64,000 nucleotides of DNA, taken from NCBI RefSeq assembly GCF_900009265.2, contig NZ_LR735025.1, positions 43,386 to 107,385 of the forward strand, written 5' to 3'. Below the pieces are notes generated by a model. That model saw only the letters and a list, made by a program, of their open reading frames with translations. It had not been told where the DNA came from and searched no databases. Source of the stretch: Planktothrix paucivesiculata PCC 9631. Its GTDB lineage: Bacteria > Cyanobacteriota > Cyanobacteriia > Cyanobacteriales > Microcoleaceae. Positions 57,267 to 64,000 of this stretch are shown piece by piece (the first letter of the stretch is position 1; the number at the start of each line of letters is the position of its first letter). The translations under genes were made by a program, and so were the position numbers.

Positions 57267-57425
57267 TTAATCTTCCAAGCACCAAGAGAGTAGGACTAAT
57301 AGTACGACTAAACCGATCGAATTGGGTAGGTGTAGTCCTGTAATCAGATCAATGATAGAGAAAATCCCCTCCTCCGTGATCAATACCCCCAAAAACATAA
57401 TTAAGCAAGCGAATATTAACAACAT
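57267..57425 (-). CDS. candidate 52-residue membrane peptide upstream of mrdA
   Basis: An ATG at 57425 opens a 52-codon minus-strand frame ending at 57267, 50 bp before mrdA on the same strand. It reads MLLIFACLIMFLGVLITEEG, a short loop with FSIIDLITGLHLP, and NSIGLVVLLVLLSWCLED. Two hydrophobic helices separated by a polar hinge are the look of a small double-pass membrane protein. No strong ribosome site is seen. The rest of 57218-57564 holds no better ORF. Confidence 0.45.
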   Translation of the reverse strand: MLLIFACLIMFLGVLITEEGIFSIIDLITGLHLPNSIGLVVLLVLLSWCLED

Positions 57426-57564
57426 ATTAATTAGTAAAACTTATCTTTTAAAGATCAATGCGGAAACCCGAACCGGAAAAGAACCCCTGGCAAACCCGAT
57501 CAAAATGCCTTCATCCTCTAAAATAGGAATAGTGGTCTGTATAACAACAACGGGTTATTAATCA

Positions 57565-58380
57565 ATGCTCAAGACCCTTCAACATGACTTCCGCATTATC
57601 TTTGAGCGTGATCCTGCCGCTCGCAACTGGTTAGAAGTCTTATTCTGCTATCCCGGTCTTCAGGCTTTATTATTCCACCGCCTGGCACACGGGTTATATG
57701 TTTTGGGGCTTCCCTTTATCCCCCGCCTGATTTCCCATCTGGCTCGGTTTTTCACCGGAATAGAAATTCATCCTGGGGCGGTGATTGGCAAGGGCGTATT
57801 CATCGATCATGGTATGGGAGTTGTGATTGGTGAAACGGCTATTTTAGGGGATTTTTGCCTGATTTATCAAGGTGTCACCCTGGGCGGCACCGGGAAAGAA
57901 AGCGGGAAACGCCACCCCACCCTGGGGGAAAATGTGGTGGTTGGTGCCGGAGCTAAGGTTTTAGGTAATATTCAATTGGGGGAAAATGTTCGGATTGGGG
58001 CCGGATCGGTGGTGCTCCGGGATGTTCCGGCTAACTGTACCGTGGTCGGGATTCCGGGTCGAATCGTCTATCGCTCGGGGGTGCGGATTGATCCCCTCGA
58101 ACATGGTAGTCTTCCCGACTCAGAAGCCCAAGTAATTCGGATGTTAGTGGATCGGATTGAACTATTGGAACAGCAGGTACAAACCCTGCAACAACAATCC
58201 TCCGTCGCTCAAAATCAACTCGAAGCGGCTCTAAAATTGGAATACTGTCCTAATCCTGACCGGTTATCGGTTCAGGAACAAGCAACCAATTATGGTCAAG
58301 AATACTCGGTTTCGACGGCTAACCATTGTCGGATAAAAGATAGAACAATTCAACAATTTTTAGATGGTGCTGGGATTTAA
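57565..58380 (+). CDS. cysE: serine O-acetyltransferase
   Basis: A 271-residue acetyltransferase, the first step of cysteine synthesis. The N-terminal helices contain [19 protein letters not shown]. The left-handed beta-helix follows with [31 protein letters not shown] and [15 protein letters not shown], which hold the catalytic His/Asp and CoA-binding residues. A longer C-terminal tail (about residues 180-271) with a Gln-rich coil is typical of cyanobacterial forms. Its 3' end overlaps the convergent kinase gene by 21 bp. Confidence 0.94.
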   Translation: MLKTLQHDFRIIFERDPAARNWLEVLFCYPGLQALLFHRLAHGLYVLGLPFIPRLISHLARFFTGIEIHPGAVIGKGVFIDHGMGVVIGETAILGDFCLIYQGVTLGGTGKESGKRHPTLGENVVVGAGAKVLGNIQLGENVRIGAGSVVLRDVPANCTVVGIPGRIVYRSGVRIDPLEHGSLPDSEAQVIRMLVDRIELLEQQVQTLQQQSSVAQNQLEAALKLEYCPNPDRLSVQEQATNYGQEYSVSTANHCRIKDRTIQQFLDGAGI

Positions 58381-61300
58381 TTCTTGTTGAAGTGCGGTTT
58401 TAACTTGCTCAAATTCAGTTTGAATTTGGGCATATATTTTTTCAGTTTCAGATTCAGATAAGGGATTTTGAGTTTGATTACATTGACGGGCTAGGGTTTC
58501 TAATTTTTGGCAGTATTCAGATAACCCAAAAGCACCGAGGGTTCCACTAATCGATTTTAAAGAATGCGCCGCCGGTTGTAAAGCCTCAGCGTCGCTTTTG
58601 CCGATCGCTTTGGCAATATTTTCTAACAGTTCGGGGGCGGTATCAAAGTAAATCTCAATCACTTCTTCTAGGGCTTCCACCTCTCGTAAACCTTCTAAAA
58701 CTTTAGCATCTAAAATCGGTAAGTTTAAACCTTGATTTGAGGTTTTATCGAGGGTAATTTCATCCTCTAAATTCGGGCTTGGGTTAATCAGAGGCTGACA
58801 TTTACTTAAAACATGGATTAATTGTTCCATGCGAATCGGTTTAGTAATATAGTCATCCATACCCGCACTGATACATTCATGGCGATCGCTTTCCATCGCA
58901 TTCGCCGTCACCGCAATAATTCTCGGTCGCATCGGTTGAGATTTCTCGGAATTGCCATATAATTTTTGAATCTGACGGGACGCTTCTAACCCATCCATTT
59001 CTGGCATTTGCATATCCATCAAAATCACATCATAGGGTTGACGACGTAAGGCTTCTAAGACTTCAAAACCATTGCCCGCCACATCGGCCCGATATCCCAT
59101 CCGTTGTAATATTTGTAATGCTACTTTTTGATTAACTAGATGATCTTCTGCTAATAGAATTCTCAGGGGTAATTTTTCAGCGAGTAAAGGAATATCCTGG
59201 GATGCCCGCAAATTTCCCCGATTTCGACTGTGTAAATAGGTTTGACTCTGAACATGAACTTCTAAGGGTTCTTCCCCTAAAATATTAATTAACACATTAT
59301 AAAGTTGGGATTGTTTAATCGGTTTATTTAAACAGGCTGCAATTTCAATTGATTTAGATTTGCCTAAATTTTCTCCGCCTACGGATGTTAATAAAATCAA
59401 AGGTAACTTTTCATAGGCGGGTAACTGACGAATTTTTTTAGCTAACGTCAACCCATCCATCGCCACCATTTGCATTTCAATAATTGCCCCATCAAAGGGT
59501 TTACGCTGCAACCATTCCAGCGCCTTAACTCCATTTTTTACCGTTTGGCTTAACATTCCCCAGGCTTGGGTTTGGAGTTTTAACATCTGGCGACTGCTGG
59601 CATTATCATCCACAATTAATAACCGTTTTCCTGCTAATTCATTCAGGGTTGACCATTCAGGAGATAAATGAGAACAGGACTGAGTAATAACGGTAAAATA
59701 AAACGTTGAACCTGGGCGATTTTGTGCAATTTTTTCGGTTTTATGCTCATCTTCATCTAAGACACAAAAGGAATCTAAAGATTGTTCGAGTTTAAAATTA
59801 ATCGGCGGATCTCCTGCTGTTTCTCCCTGACTTTCGACCCACATCTGACCCCCCATCAGTTCCGCTAATCGTTTACTAATTACTAATCCTAAACCCGTAC
59901 CCCCGTATTGACGATTAATGGAGGAATCTACCTGACTAAAAGACTGAAAGAGTCGATCCATTCTATTAGAAGGAATACCAATTCCCGTATCTTGAACTGC
60001 AAACCTAATTTCATAGAAAGAAGCATTTAAACCACCATCTTGAGTGGGATATTTTTCTCGAATTTTACCGGATTCAATGGGAGAGTCATTGATTTTTTCT
60101 GCTGTTACGGATACCACAACTTCTCCACTTTCGGTAAACTTCACCGCATTACTCAAAAGATTAACCAGAACTTGGCGTAATCTTGCCATATCTCCAACAA
60201 TTTGATTAGGGGTACAGGGATCAATTAAATAGGCTAAATCCAGATTTTTACTCGCTGCTTTAGTTACTAATAAATCCAAGGATTCTTCAATACAAGTTCT
60301 TAAATAAAAGGGATGATTTTCTAAATCTAATTTTCCTGATTCAATTTTAGAAAAATCCAAAATATCATTAATTAAAGAAAGTAAGGCATCACTACTACTG
60401 CGAATGGTTTCCACAAAATCTTGCTGCATCGGGGTTAGGGTGGTATCTAATAATAATCCCGTCATCCCAATCACCGCATTCATCGGAGTCCTAATTTCAT
60501 GACTCATGGTGGCTAAAAATTCACTTTTTGCCCGGGTTGCTGCTAGGGCTTGATCCCGTGCTTTGGCTAAGGCGGTAGCGGTTTCTTGACGTTCAATTTC
60601 ACCTCCTATCCATTGAGCCATTAATTTTAATAAATCTCGATCCACCGCTTGAAATGGCTCTGATAAGGCTTGAGAACTCCAAAAACAGAGGGTTCCATAA
60701 ACCTCCCCTTCAACAATCACTGGCGTTCCCATATAGGCTTCAATCGGGAAGATTTTATGGGCTGGACAAAAGGGCAAACCAGAAAATTTTATTGATTCAA
60801 AATACAGGGGTTGTTTGGCTTTAATTGTGACTTGACAAAATGTATCTTCTAGTTGATATTTTTGTCCTCTTTGAATTGAGGAATTAGGAGCAATCACCGC
60901 TATAATTTTATAGGAATAATATTCTTTTTGCTCACTGTCTAGCCCTAAGTTGGGATCGATTTTAACTTGGGATAAAATCCCATATTCTAAGCCAAATTTT
61001 GTACAACCTAATTCTAAAATTTGTTGTAGTCGCGTCTCAAAGGTGAACTCTTGACCGGAGGTAATTTGATAGAGTGTCCTAATCGAAGATTCGCTATCTT
61101 GAAGTTGTTGTTCCCGTTGTTTGCGTTCGGTAATATCCCGGGATACCCCGATAATTTCATAGACACTTCCAGTCGTACTATCTCGAATGGAACTACTGGT
61201 GGTTTCAAACCAAATATAATCCCCATTTTTATGATAAATTCGATATTCAATGGTGTAGATGACATTTTGTTGTAAAATAATTTTATAGGCTTTAATAATC

Positions 61301-62571
61301 ACATCTAAATCATCGGGATGGATAAATCGGGGTAACTGATTTCCGATTAATTCTTCCGGTTCATATCCTAATAAACTCCGACAGGCGGGGGACGCATATA
61401 AAAAGACACCTTCGGGGGAATGACGGGTAATCATATCCGTTGAATTTTCCGCCATTAATCGATAGCGTTGCTCACTTTCTTGACCTTGAACTTGGGCATG
61501 GGCTAGGGCTTGCAACATTCCATTAATCGCTTCGGCTAAACTTGATAATTCATCCTCTCCCGTTGCTTCAATTCTTAAACTCAAATCTCCCGTTTTCCGA
61601 ATTTCATTTACGGAACTATTTAGATGAGTGAGTCGAGCTAAAACCAACTTTTCTAGTAATAATAGGGTAATGGCTCCAAAAATCAATCCGACCCCTAATA
61701 AAAATAAAGTAAAATAGGCTAAAGTAGTTTGACCTTGTTGATAAATTGGACGACGAACTTGAACCTGTAAAAGTAATTTAGGCTCCCCATAAATATCTGC
61801 TATTGTAGCAGAGGCGATCGCTGTTTCTGCATTCAAAGATTTTAACTGAATTGCTTGGGGATCGATCAAGTTTTCCGTGTAGGGTTGAATTTGAGGAGAC
61901 AATAAAACCGGATTAATTTCCATCTCCCCAGAAATGGGATTTAGGGTTAACGACTGTTGAGTAATTTCCTTTAATCGTTGAAGTTCTGAGATATCAAGAT
62001 AACGCCCCAAAATCAAGACTCCTCGACTGGGCCCTGATGCGGAACTGGTTAAAATAGGCCGCGAAACAATCAGTAATGCACTTTCGGGTAAAACAATGAT
62101 TCCTTGTAGGGAAACGGGCGTTAAATCTGGTTCTTTGAGACTCGCTAACAAGGGGCTACCTAAGACAAGATGGGGGGAAAGACTTGGGGGAATCGGTATT
62201 TCCTGACGACGTTGGGAATCAAATCCTTTATTAAAAACAATCTCGCCTTGAGAATTGATCAAAATCAGTAAATTAATTCGCAGGTCAGCGAAGGTGGTAT
62301 CCAGTAAATTAGACGCAATATATTGATAGTTACGAGCGTCAATAAAGCGATAGGTGTCATCCCATTTGGCTTGATCCTGAGCAATTAAGTCTAAACTGTC
62401 TAAATCATCATTAATCGCATTTAAAGCCTGAATAATATCTTGACGCACATACTGATTTTCCAATTGCCTAAAATCATGTACCAGCAGCAAGGAGGCACTA
62501 ATATACATCGCCACGATTAACCCAATGAGGGCGGCACCAATAATGATCAGTGTTTTTTTTCGTAATTTCAT
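58360..62571 (-). CDS. hybrid sensor histidine kinase: CHASE4-HAMP-PAS-GAF-HisKA-HATPase-REC-REC-HPt
   Basis: A 1403-residue membrane phosphorelay protein. TM1 is about 7-29 and an extracytoplasmic CHASE4-like domain spans about 35-275. TM2 is about 282-305, HAMP 305-360, PAS 370-485 and GAF 500-665. HisKA has the H-box [14 protein letters not shown] (His near 689). HATPase has [14 protein letters not shown] and [13 protein letters not shown]1 (about 984-1100) has Glu1032 instead of the phospho-Asp ([13 protein letters not shown]). REC2 (about 1137-1250) is canonical ([13 protein letters not shown]). HPt has [10 protein letters not shown] (His near 1336). The signal and output are unknown. 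Confidence 0.95.
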   Translation of the reverse strand: MKLRKKTLIIIGAALIGLIVAMYISASLLLVHDFRQLENQYVRQDIIQALNAINDDLDSLDLIAQDQAKWDDTYRFIDARNYQYIASNLLDTTFADLRINLLILINSQGEIVFNKGFDSQRRQEIPIPPSLSPHLVLGSPLLASLKEPDLTPVSLQGIIVLPESALLIVSRPILTSSASGPSRGVLILGRYLDISELQRLKEITQQSLTLNPISGEMEINPVLLSPQIQPYTENLIDPQAIQLKSLNAETAIASATIADIYGEPKLLLQVQVRRPIYQQGQTTLAYFTLFLLGVGLIFGAITLLLLEKLVLARLTHLNSSVNEIRKTGDLSLRIEATGEDELSSLAEAINGMLQALAHAQVQGQESEQRYRLMAENSTDMITRHSPEGVFLYASPACRSLLGYEPEELIGNQLPRFIHPDDLDVIIKAYKIILQQNVIYTIEYRIYHKNGDYIWFETTSSSIRDSTTGSVYEIIGVSRDITERKQREQQLQDSESSIRTLYQITSGQEFTFETRLQQILELGCTKFGLEYGILSQVKIDPNLGLDSEQKEYYSYKIIAVIAPNSSIQRGQKYQLEDTFCQVTIKAKQPLYFESIKFSGLPFCPAHKIFPIEAYMGTPVIVEGEVYGTLCFWSSQALSEPFQAVDRDLLKLMAQWIGGEIERQETATALAKARDQALAATRAKSEFLATMSHEIRTPMNAVIGMTGLLLDTTLTPMQQDFVETIRSSSDALLSLINDILDFSKIESGKLDLENHPFYLRTCIEESLDLLVTKAASKNLDLAYLIDPCTPNQIVGDMARLRQVLVNLLSNAVKFTESGEVVVSVTAEKINDSPIESGKIREKYPTQDGGLNASFYEIRFAVQDTGIGIPSNRMDRLFQSFSQVDSSINRQYGGTGLGLVISKRLAELMGGQMWVESQGETAGDPPINFKLEQSLDSFCVLDEDEHKTEKIAQNRPGSTFYFTVITQSCSHLSPEWSTLNELAGKRLLIVDDNASSRQMLKLQTQAWGMLSQTVKNGVKALEWLQRKPFDGAIIEMQMVAMDGLTLAKKIRQLPAYEKLPLILLTSVGGENLGKSKSIEIAACLNKPIKQSQLYNVLINILGEEPLEVHVQSQTYLHSRNRGNLRASQDIPLLAEKLPLRILLAEDHLVNQKVALQILQRMGYRADVAGNGFEVLEALRRQPYDVILMDMQMPEMDGLEASRQIQKLYGNSEKSQPMRPRIIAVTANAMESDRHECISAGMDDYITKPIRMEQLIHVLSKCQPLINPSPNLEDEITLDKTSNQGLNLPILDAKVLEGLREVEALEEVIEIYFDTAPELLENIAKAIGKSDAEALQPAAHSLKSISGTLGAFGLSEYCQKLETLARQCNQTQNPLSESETEKIYAQIQTEFEQVKTALQQELNPSTI

Positions 62572-62885
62572 GGCGGTGTTACCTTAGACGTGCTGTTTGG
62601 CTGTGGAAGGGAAGGGGTTACAGTTTGCACCCCTCCTTTTTTCAAGATCACAATTCTATACAACCGTAAATGCACCCCATCGATAGTTACAATCAATGCA
62701 ATGGCTCAACGGGAATCCCACTGAAATCAATTCTATTCTGATTGTATCTTGCTTTTTGGAGTTCGTAGAGAGATCTAAACAGAAGTTAAGGTTAAAAATA
62801 ATATTTTACTCCCGATTTTATGGAGTTGGGTTAAAAGATAATTATTCCCATGTATCAATCCCCGCATTTAGTATTAATAATTAAA
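62572..62885. other. intergenic stretch with no supported feature
   Basis: These 314 bp upstream of the hybrid kinase hold no credible gene, hairpin or repeat. The kinase promoter is probably here. Confidence 0.4.
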
Positions 62886-63323
62886 TTAAGGTAAATATTT
62901 CTGAACAATCACCCACCCGGATAAGGAGACGGCACTAAAAGCAAAAAATAAACCCATATTTAGGCTAAGATGAAGGGGGCGCGCCCAGGTATTTTTAGGA
63001 TTAATTTGGGTAGCACTCCAAGCCGAACCTAAAACTAAACTGACCACAATTAATCCGGCTGCTAGATGAATTGAATGTCCTAAACTTCCGTAATATCCAA
63101 GAGTTCCCACTAAACCAACGGTTAGTAAAATTAGGACTAAACCCACCATCCCGCCACCGATGAGGTAATGAAAAGTTCTGAGTTCTTTAGGTCGAGGTTG
63201 TTTGGTTGTGCGGGAATATAGCATCCATCCTCCGGTTATCGCTAACAAAACATAAGCGAAAACAGAAAATCCCATCGACCAAGCTGCAATTTTCCACAAC
63301 CATAAAAACGAGGGTAAATTCAT
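62886..63323 (-). CDS. DUF4079 membrane protein
   Basis: A 145-residue protein with four hydrophobic segments (about residues 12-32, 55-75, 83-103 and 118-138) and His residues within or near the helices (FHYLIGGG, GHSIHLAAG, LHLSLNMG). This fits the DUF4079 family, which is related in pattern to cytochrome b561-type heme proteins. Heme binding is possible but not shown. It lies 39 bp downstream of the SRPBCC gene on the same strand. Confidence 0.85.
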   Translation of the reverse strand: MNLPSFLWLWKIAAWSMGFSVFAYVLLAITGGWMLYSRTTKQPRPKELRTFHYLIGGGMVGLVLILLTVGLVGTLGYYGSLGHSIHLAAGLIVVSLVLGSAWSATQINPKNTWARPLHLSLNMGLFFAFSAVSLSGWVIVQKYLP

Positions 63324-63362
63324 AAGACAGATTTAAACCAATTAAAGGTATTTTAACTAATA

Positions 63363-63815
63363 TTAATTTGAAGAACTGCCATAGAATTCGATGGCATAGT
63401 CCTTAAAACGTTCTAAATCTTTTTGTAGGGTTGACTCCACAACTCCCCCTAAAAATAAATTATCCATCAGTAGTCCTAAAAACCCAGGAATTGCATAGGA
63501 AATGGTTAATTTAACAATACTACTTCCATGGCGATCATAAAACCGAATAGCACCACGATTGGGTAAACCATCGACGGATTCCCATTGAATAATTTGATTA
63601 GGAATTTGTTTTAAAATCCGTGATAACCAACTAAATTCAAAATTCCCTGTCGCTAATTTCCAACGGGATAAATCAGGATTATCCTCTGAAATTTTAACCG
63701 AATCAATCCATTTCATCCACCGGGGCATATGTTCTAAATCTGACCACAAATCCCAGGAAACTTCAATGGGAACAGGAACTTCAACTTGCACACTATGTTC
63801 TAACCAATCAGCCAT
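63363..63815 (-). CDS. SRPBCC family protein (polyketide cyclase/dehydrase-like)
   Basis: 150 residues from the ATG at 63815, starting MADWLEHSVQVEVPVPIEVSW. The WDLWSDLEHMPRWMKWIDSV block and the C-terminal helix (TLQKDLERFKDYAIEFYG) fit the START/SRPBCC fold that binds hydrophobic ligands. The frame is open upstream to 63953 only because repeat DNA (encoding ITHYPLP) happens to lack stops, so that extension is rejected. It is probably co-transcribed with the DUF4079 gene. Confidence 0.85.
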   Translation of the reverse strand: MADWLEHSVQVEVPVPIEVSWDLWSDLEHMPRWMKWIDSVKISEDNPDLSRWKLATGNFEFSWLSRILKQIPNQIIQWESVDGLPNRGAIRFYDRHGSSIVKLTISYAIPGFLGLLMDNLFLGGVVESTLQKDLERFKDYAIEFYGSSSN

Positions 63816-63830
63816 AATATTTACAAATTT

Positions 63831-63896
63831 AGGGAACAGGGAACAGGGAACAGGTAATGGGTAATGGGTAATGGGTAATGGGTAATAGGTAATAGG
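63831..63896. repeat. adjacent heptamer repeats (GGGAACA and TAATGGG)
   Basis: About three GGGAACA units (63831-63852) are followed by five to six TAATGGG units (63853-63896). The same two repeat types occur side by side inside the DegT gene (18979-19090), with the second block in the opposite orientation. Confidence 0.85.
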
Positions 63897-63902
63897 GATA
63901 TA

Positions 63903-63996
63903 ACTTACGCAGAAACCGGGTTTCTGAACGAGAAATCCAGATTTCATCCGCAAAATCAGGGCCAGAAACCCGGTTTCTTTGGTCTTGTGCGTAAGT
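63903..63996. repeat. MITE-like palindromic repeat (ACTTACGCA family), second full copy
   Basis: ACTTACGCA (63903-63911) and TGCGTAAGT (63988-63996) form the outer arms. The inner arms AGAAACCGGGTTTCT (63911-63925) and AGAAACCCGGTTTCT (63964-63978) pair perfectly. The layout matches the element at 16721-16821. Confidence 0.75.
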
Positions 63997-64000
63997 CCTG

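Noticed and set aside
57322..57561. 79-codon plus-strand frame upstream of cysE
   Set aside because: Composition is unlike a protein (many scattered Ile/Asn/Lys/Pro without pattern), and the opposite strand holds a more convincing small membrane ORF.
62696..62884. 62-codon plus-strand frame upstream of the DUF4079 gene end
   Set aside because: No ribosome site, no domain pattern, and it ends at the stop region of the convergent gene.
63816..63953. N-terminal extension of the SRPBCC gene
   Set aside because: The extra 46 codons are encoded by heptamer repeats and part of the palindromic element. The domain starts at MADWLEHS.

Overview
The window is chromosomal DNA from a cyanobacterium. The evidence is the many GCGATCGC (HIP1) octamers, a BicA/CmpABCD carbon-uptake island, a tocopherol-type methyltransferase, an acyl-ACP synthetase-like enzyme, paired ABC1 kinases and many small protein families typical of cyanobacteria. 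Low-to-moderate GC, heptamer repeats (ACCCATT, GTTATCAGT types) and dispersed ACTTACGCA/GAAACCGGGTTT palindromes suggest a filamentous Oscillatoriales-type genome, perhaps Planktothrix-like. That placement is an inference. No phage, CRISPR array or complete insertion sequence was seen.

Layout. 1-3.84 kb (minus strand): a 2OG-Fe(II) oxygenase-like gene cut by the window edge, a sulfotransferase, a GT4 glycosyltransferase and a polysaccharide flippase, which look like the end of a surface-polysaccharide cluster. 4.2-6.3 kb: a small conserved protein and an ArsR-type repressor divergent from a radical SAM enzyme with C-terminal cysteines. 6.4-16.2 kb: a large Mg-chelatase H paralogue, rnhB, a DUF3352 protein, a GspE/PilB-like ATPase and an ABC1 kinase. 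16.2-21.8 kb: a decayed toxin-antitoxin locus, small conserved genes, a DegT aminotransferase carrying an in-frame repeat insertion and a second ABC1 kinase. 21.8-31 kb: ktrA/ktrB, a methyltransferase, several conserved unknowns, tRNA-Arg(TCT), and an ECF sigma factor with its probable anti-sigma factor.

31.4-35.7 kb: gyrB read as one 1433-codon frame carrying two inteins, both inserted in the TOPRIM catalytic motifs. 35.9-37.8 kb: miaA, a second HicB-like antitoxin with a wrecked PIN toxin, and tRNA-Gly(CCC). 38-46.6 kb: an inorganic-carbon island, bicA / cmpR / cmpABCD, which combines a SulP bicarbonate transporter, a LysR regulator and a four-gene ABC bicarbonate transporter. 47-58.4 kb: housekeeping and conserved genes (DUF1997, SDR, lysozyme-like, acyl-ACP synthetase, YlqD, PDH E2, quinone oxidoreductase, PBP2, cysE). 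58.4-62.6 kb: a 1403-residue hybrid histidine kinase whose first receiver lacks the phospho-acceptor aspartate. The window ends with DUF4079, SRPBCC and two repeat elements.

The most notable points are the double-intein gyrB (a mini-intein plus a Ser1 LAGLIDADG intein containing an extra HTH), two HicB-like antitoxins that both sit beside decayed PIN toxins, the repeat insertion inside an aminotransferase frame, and the ArsR/radical-SAM pair of unknown function. All calls come from reading the sequence and remembered family features. No database search was run.
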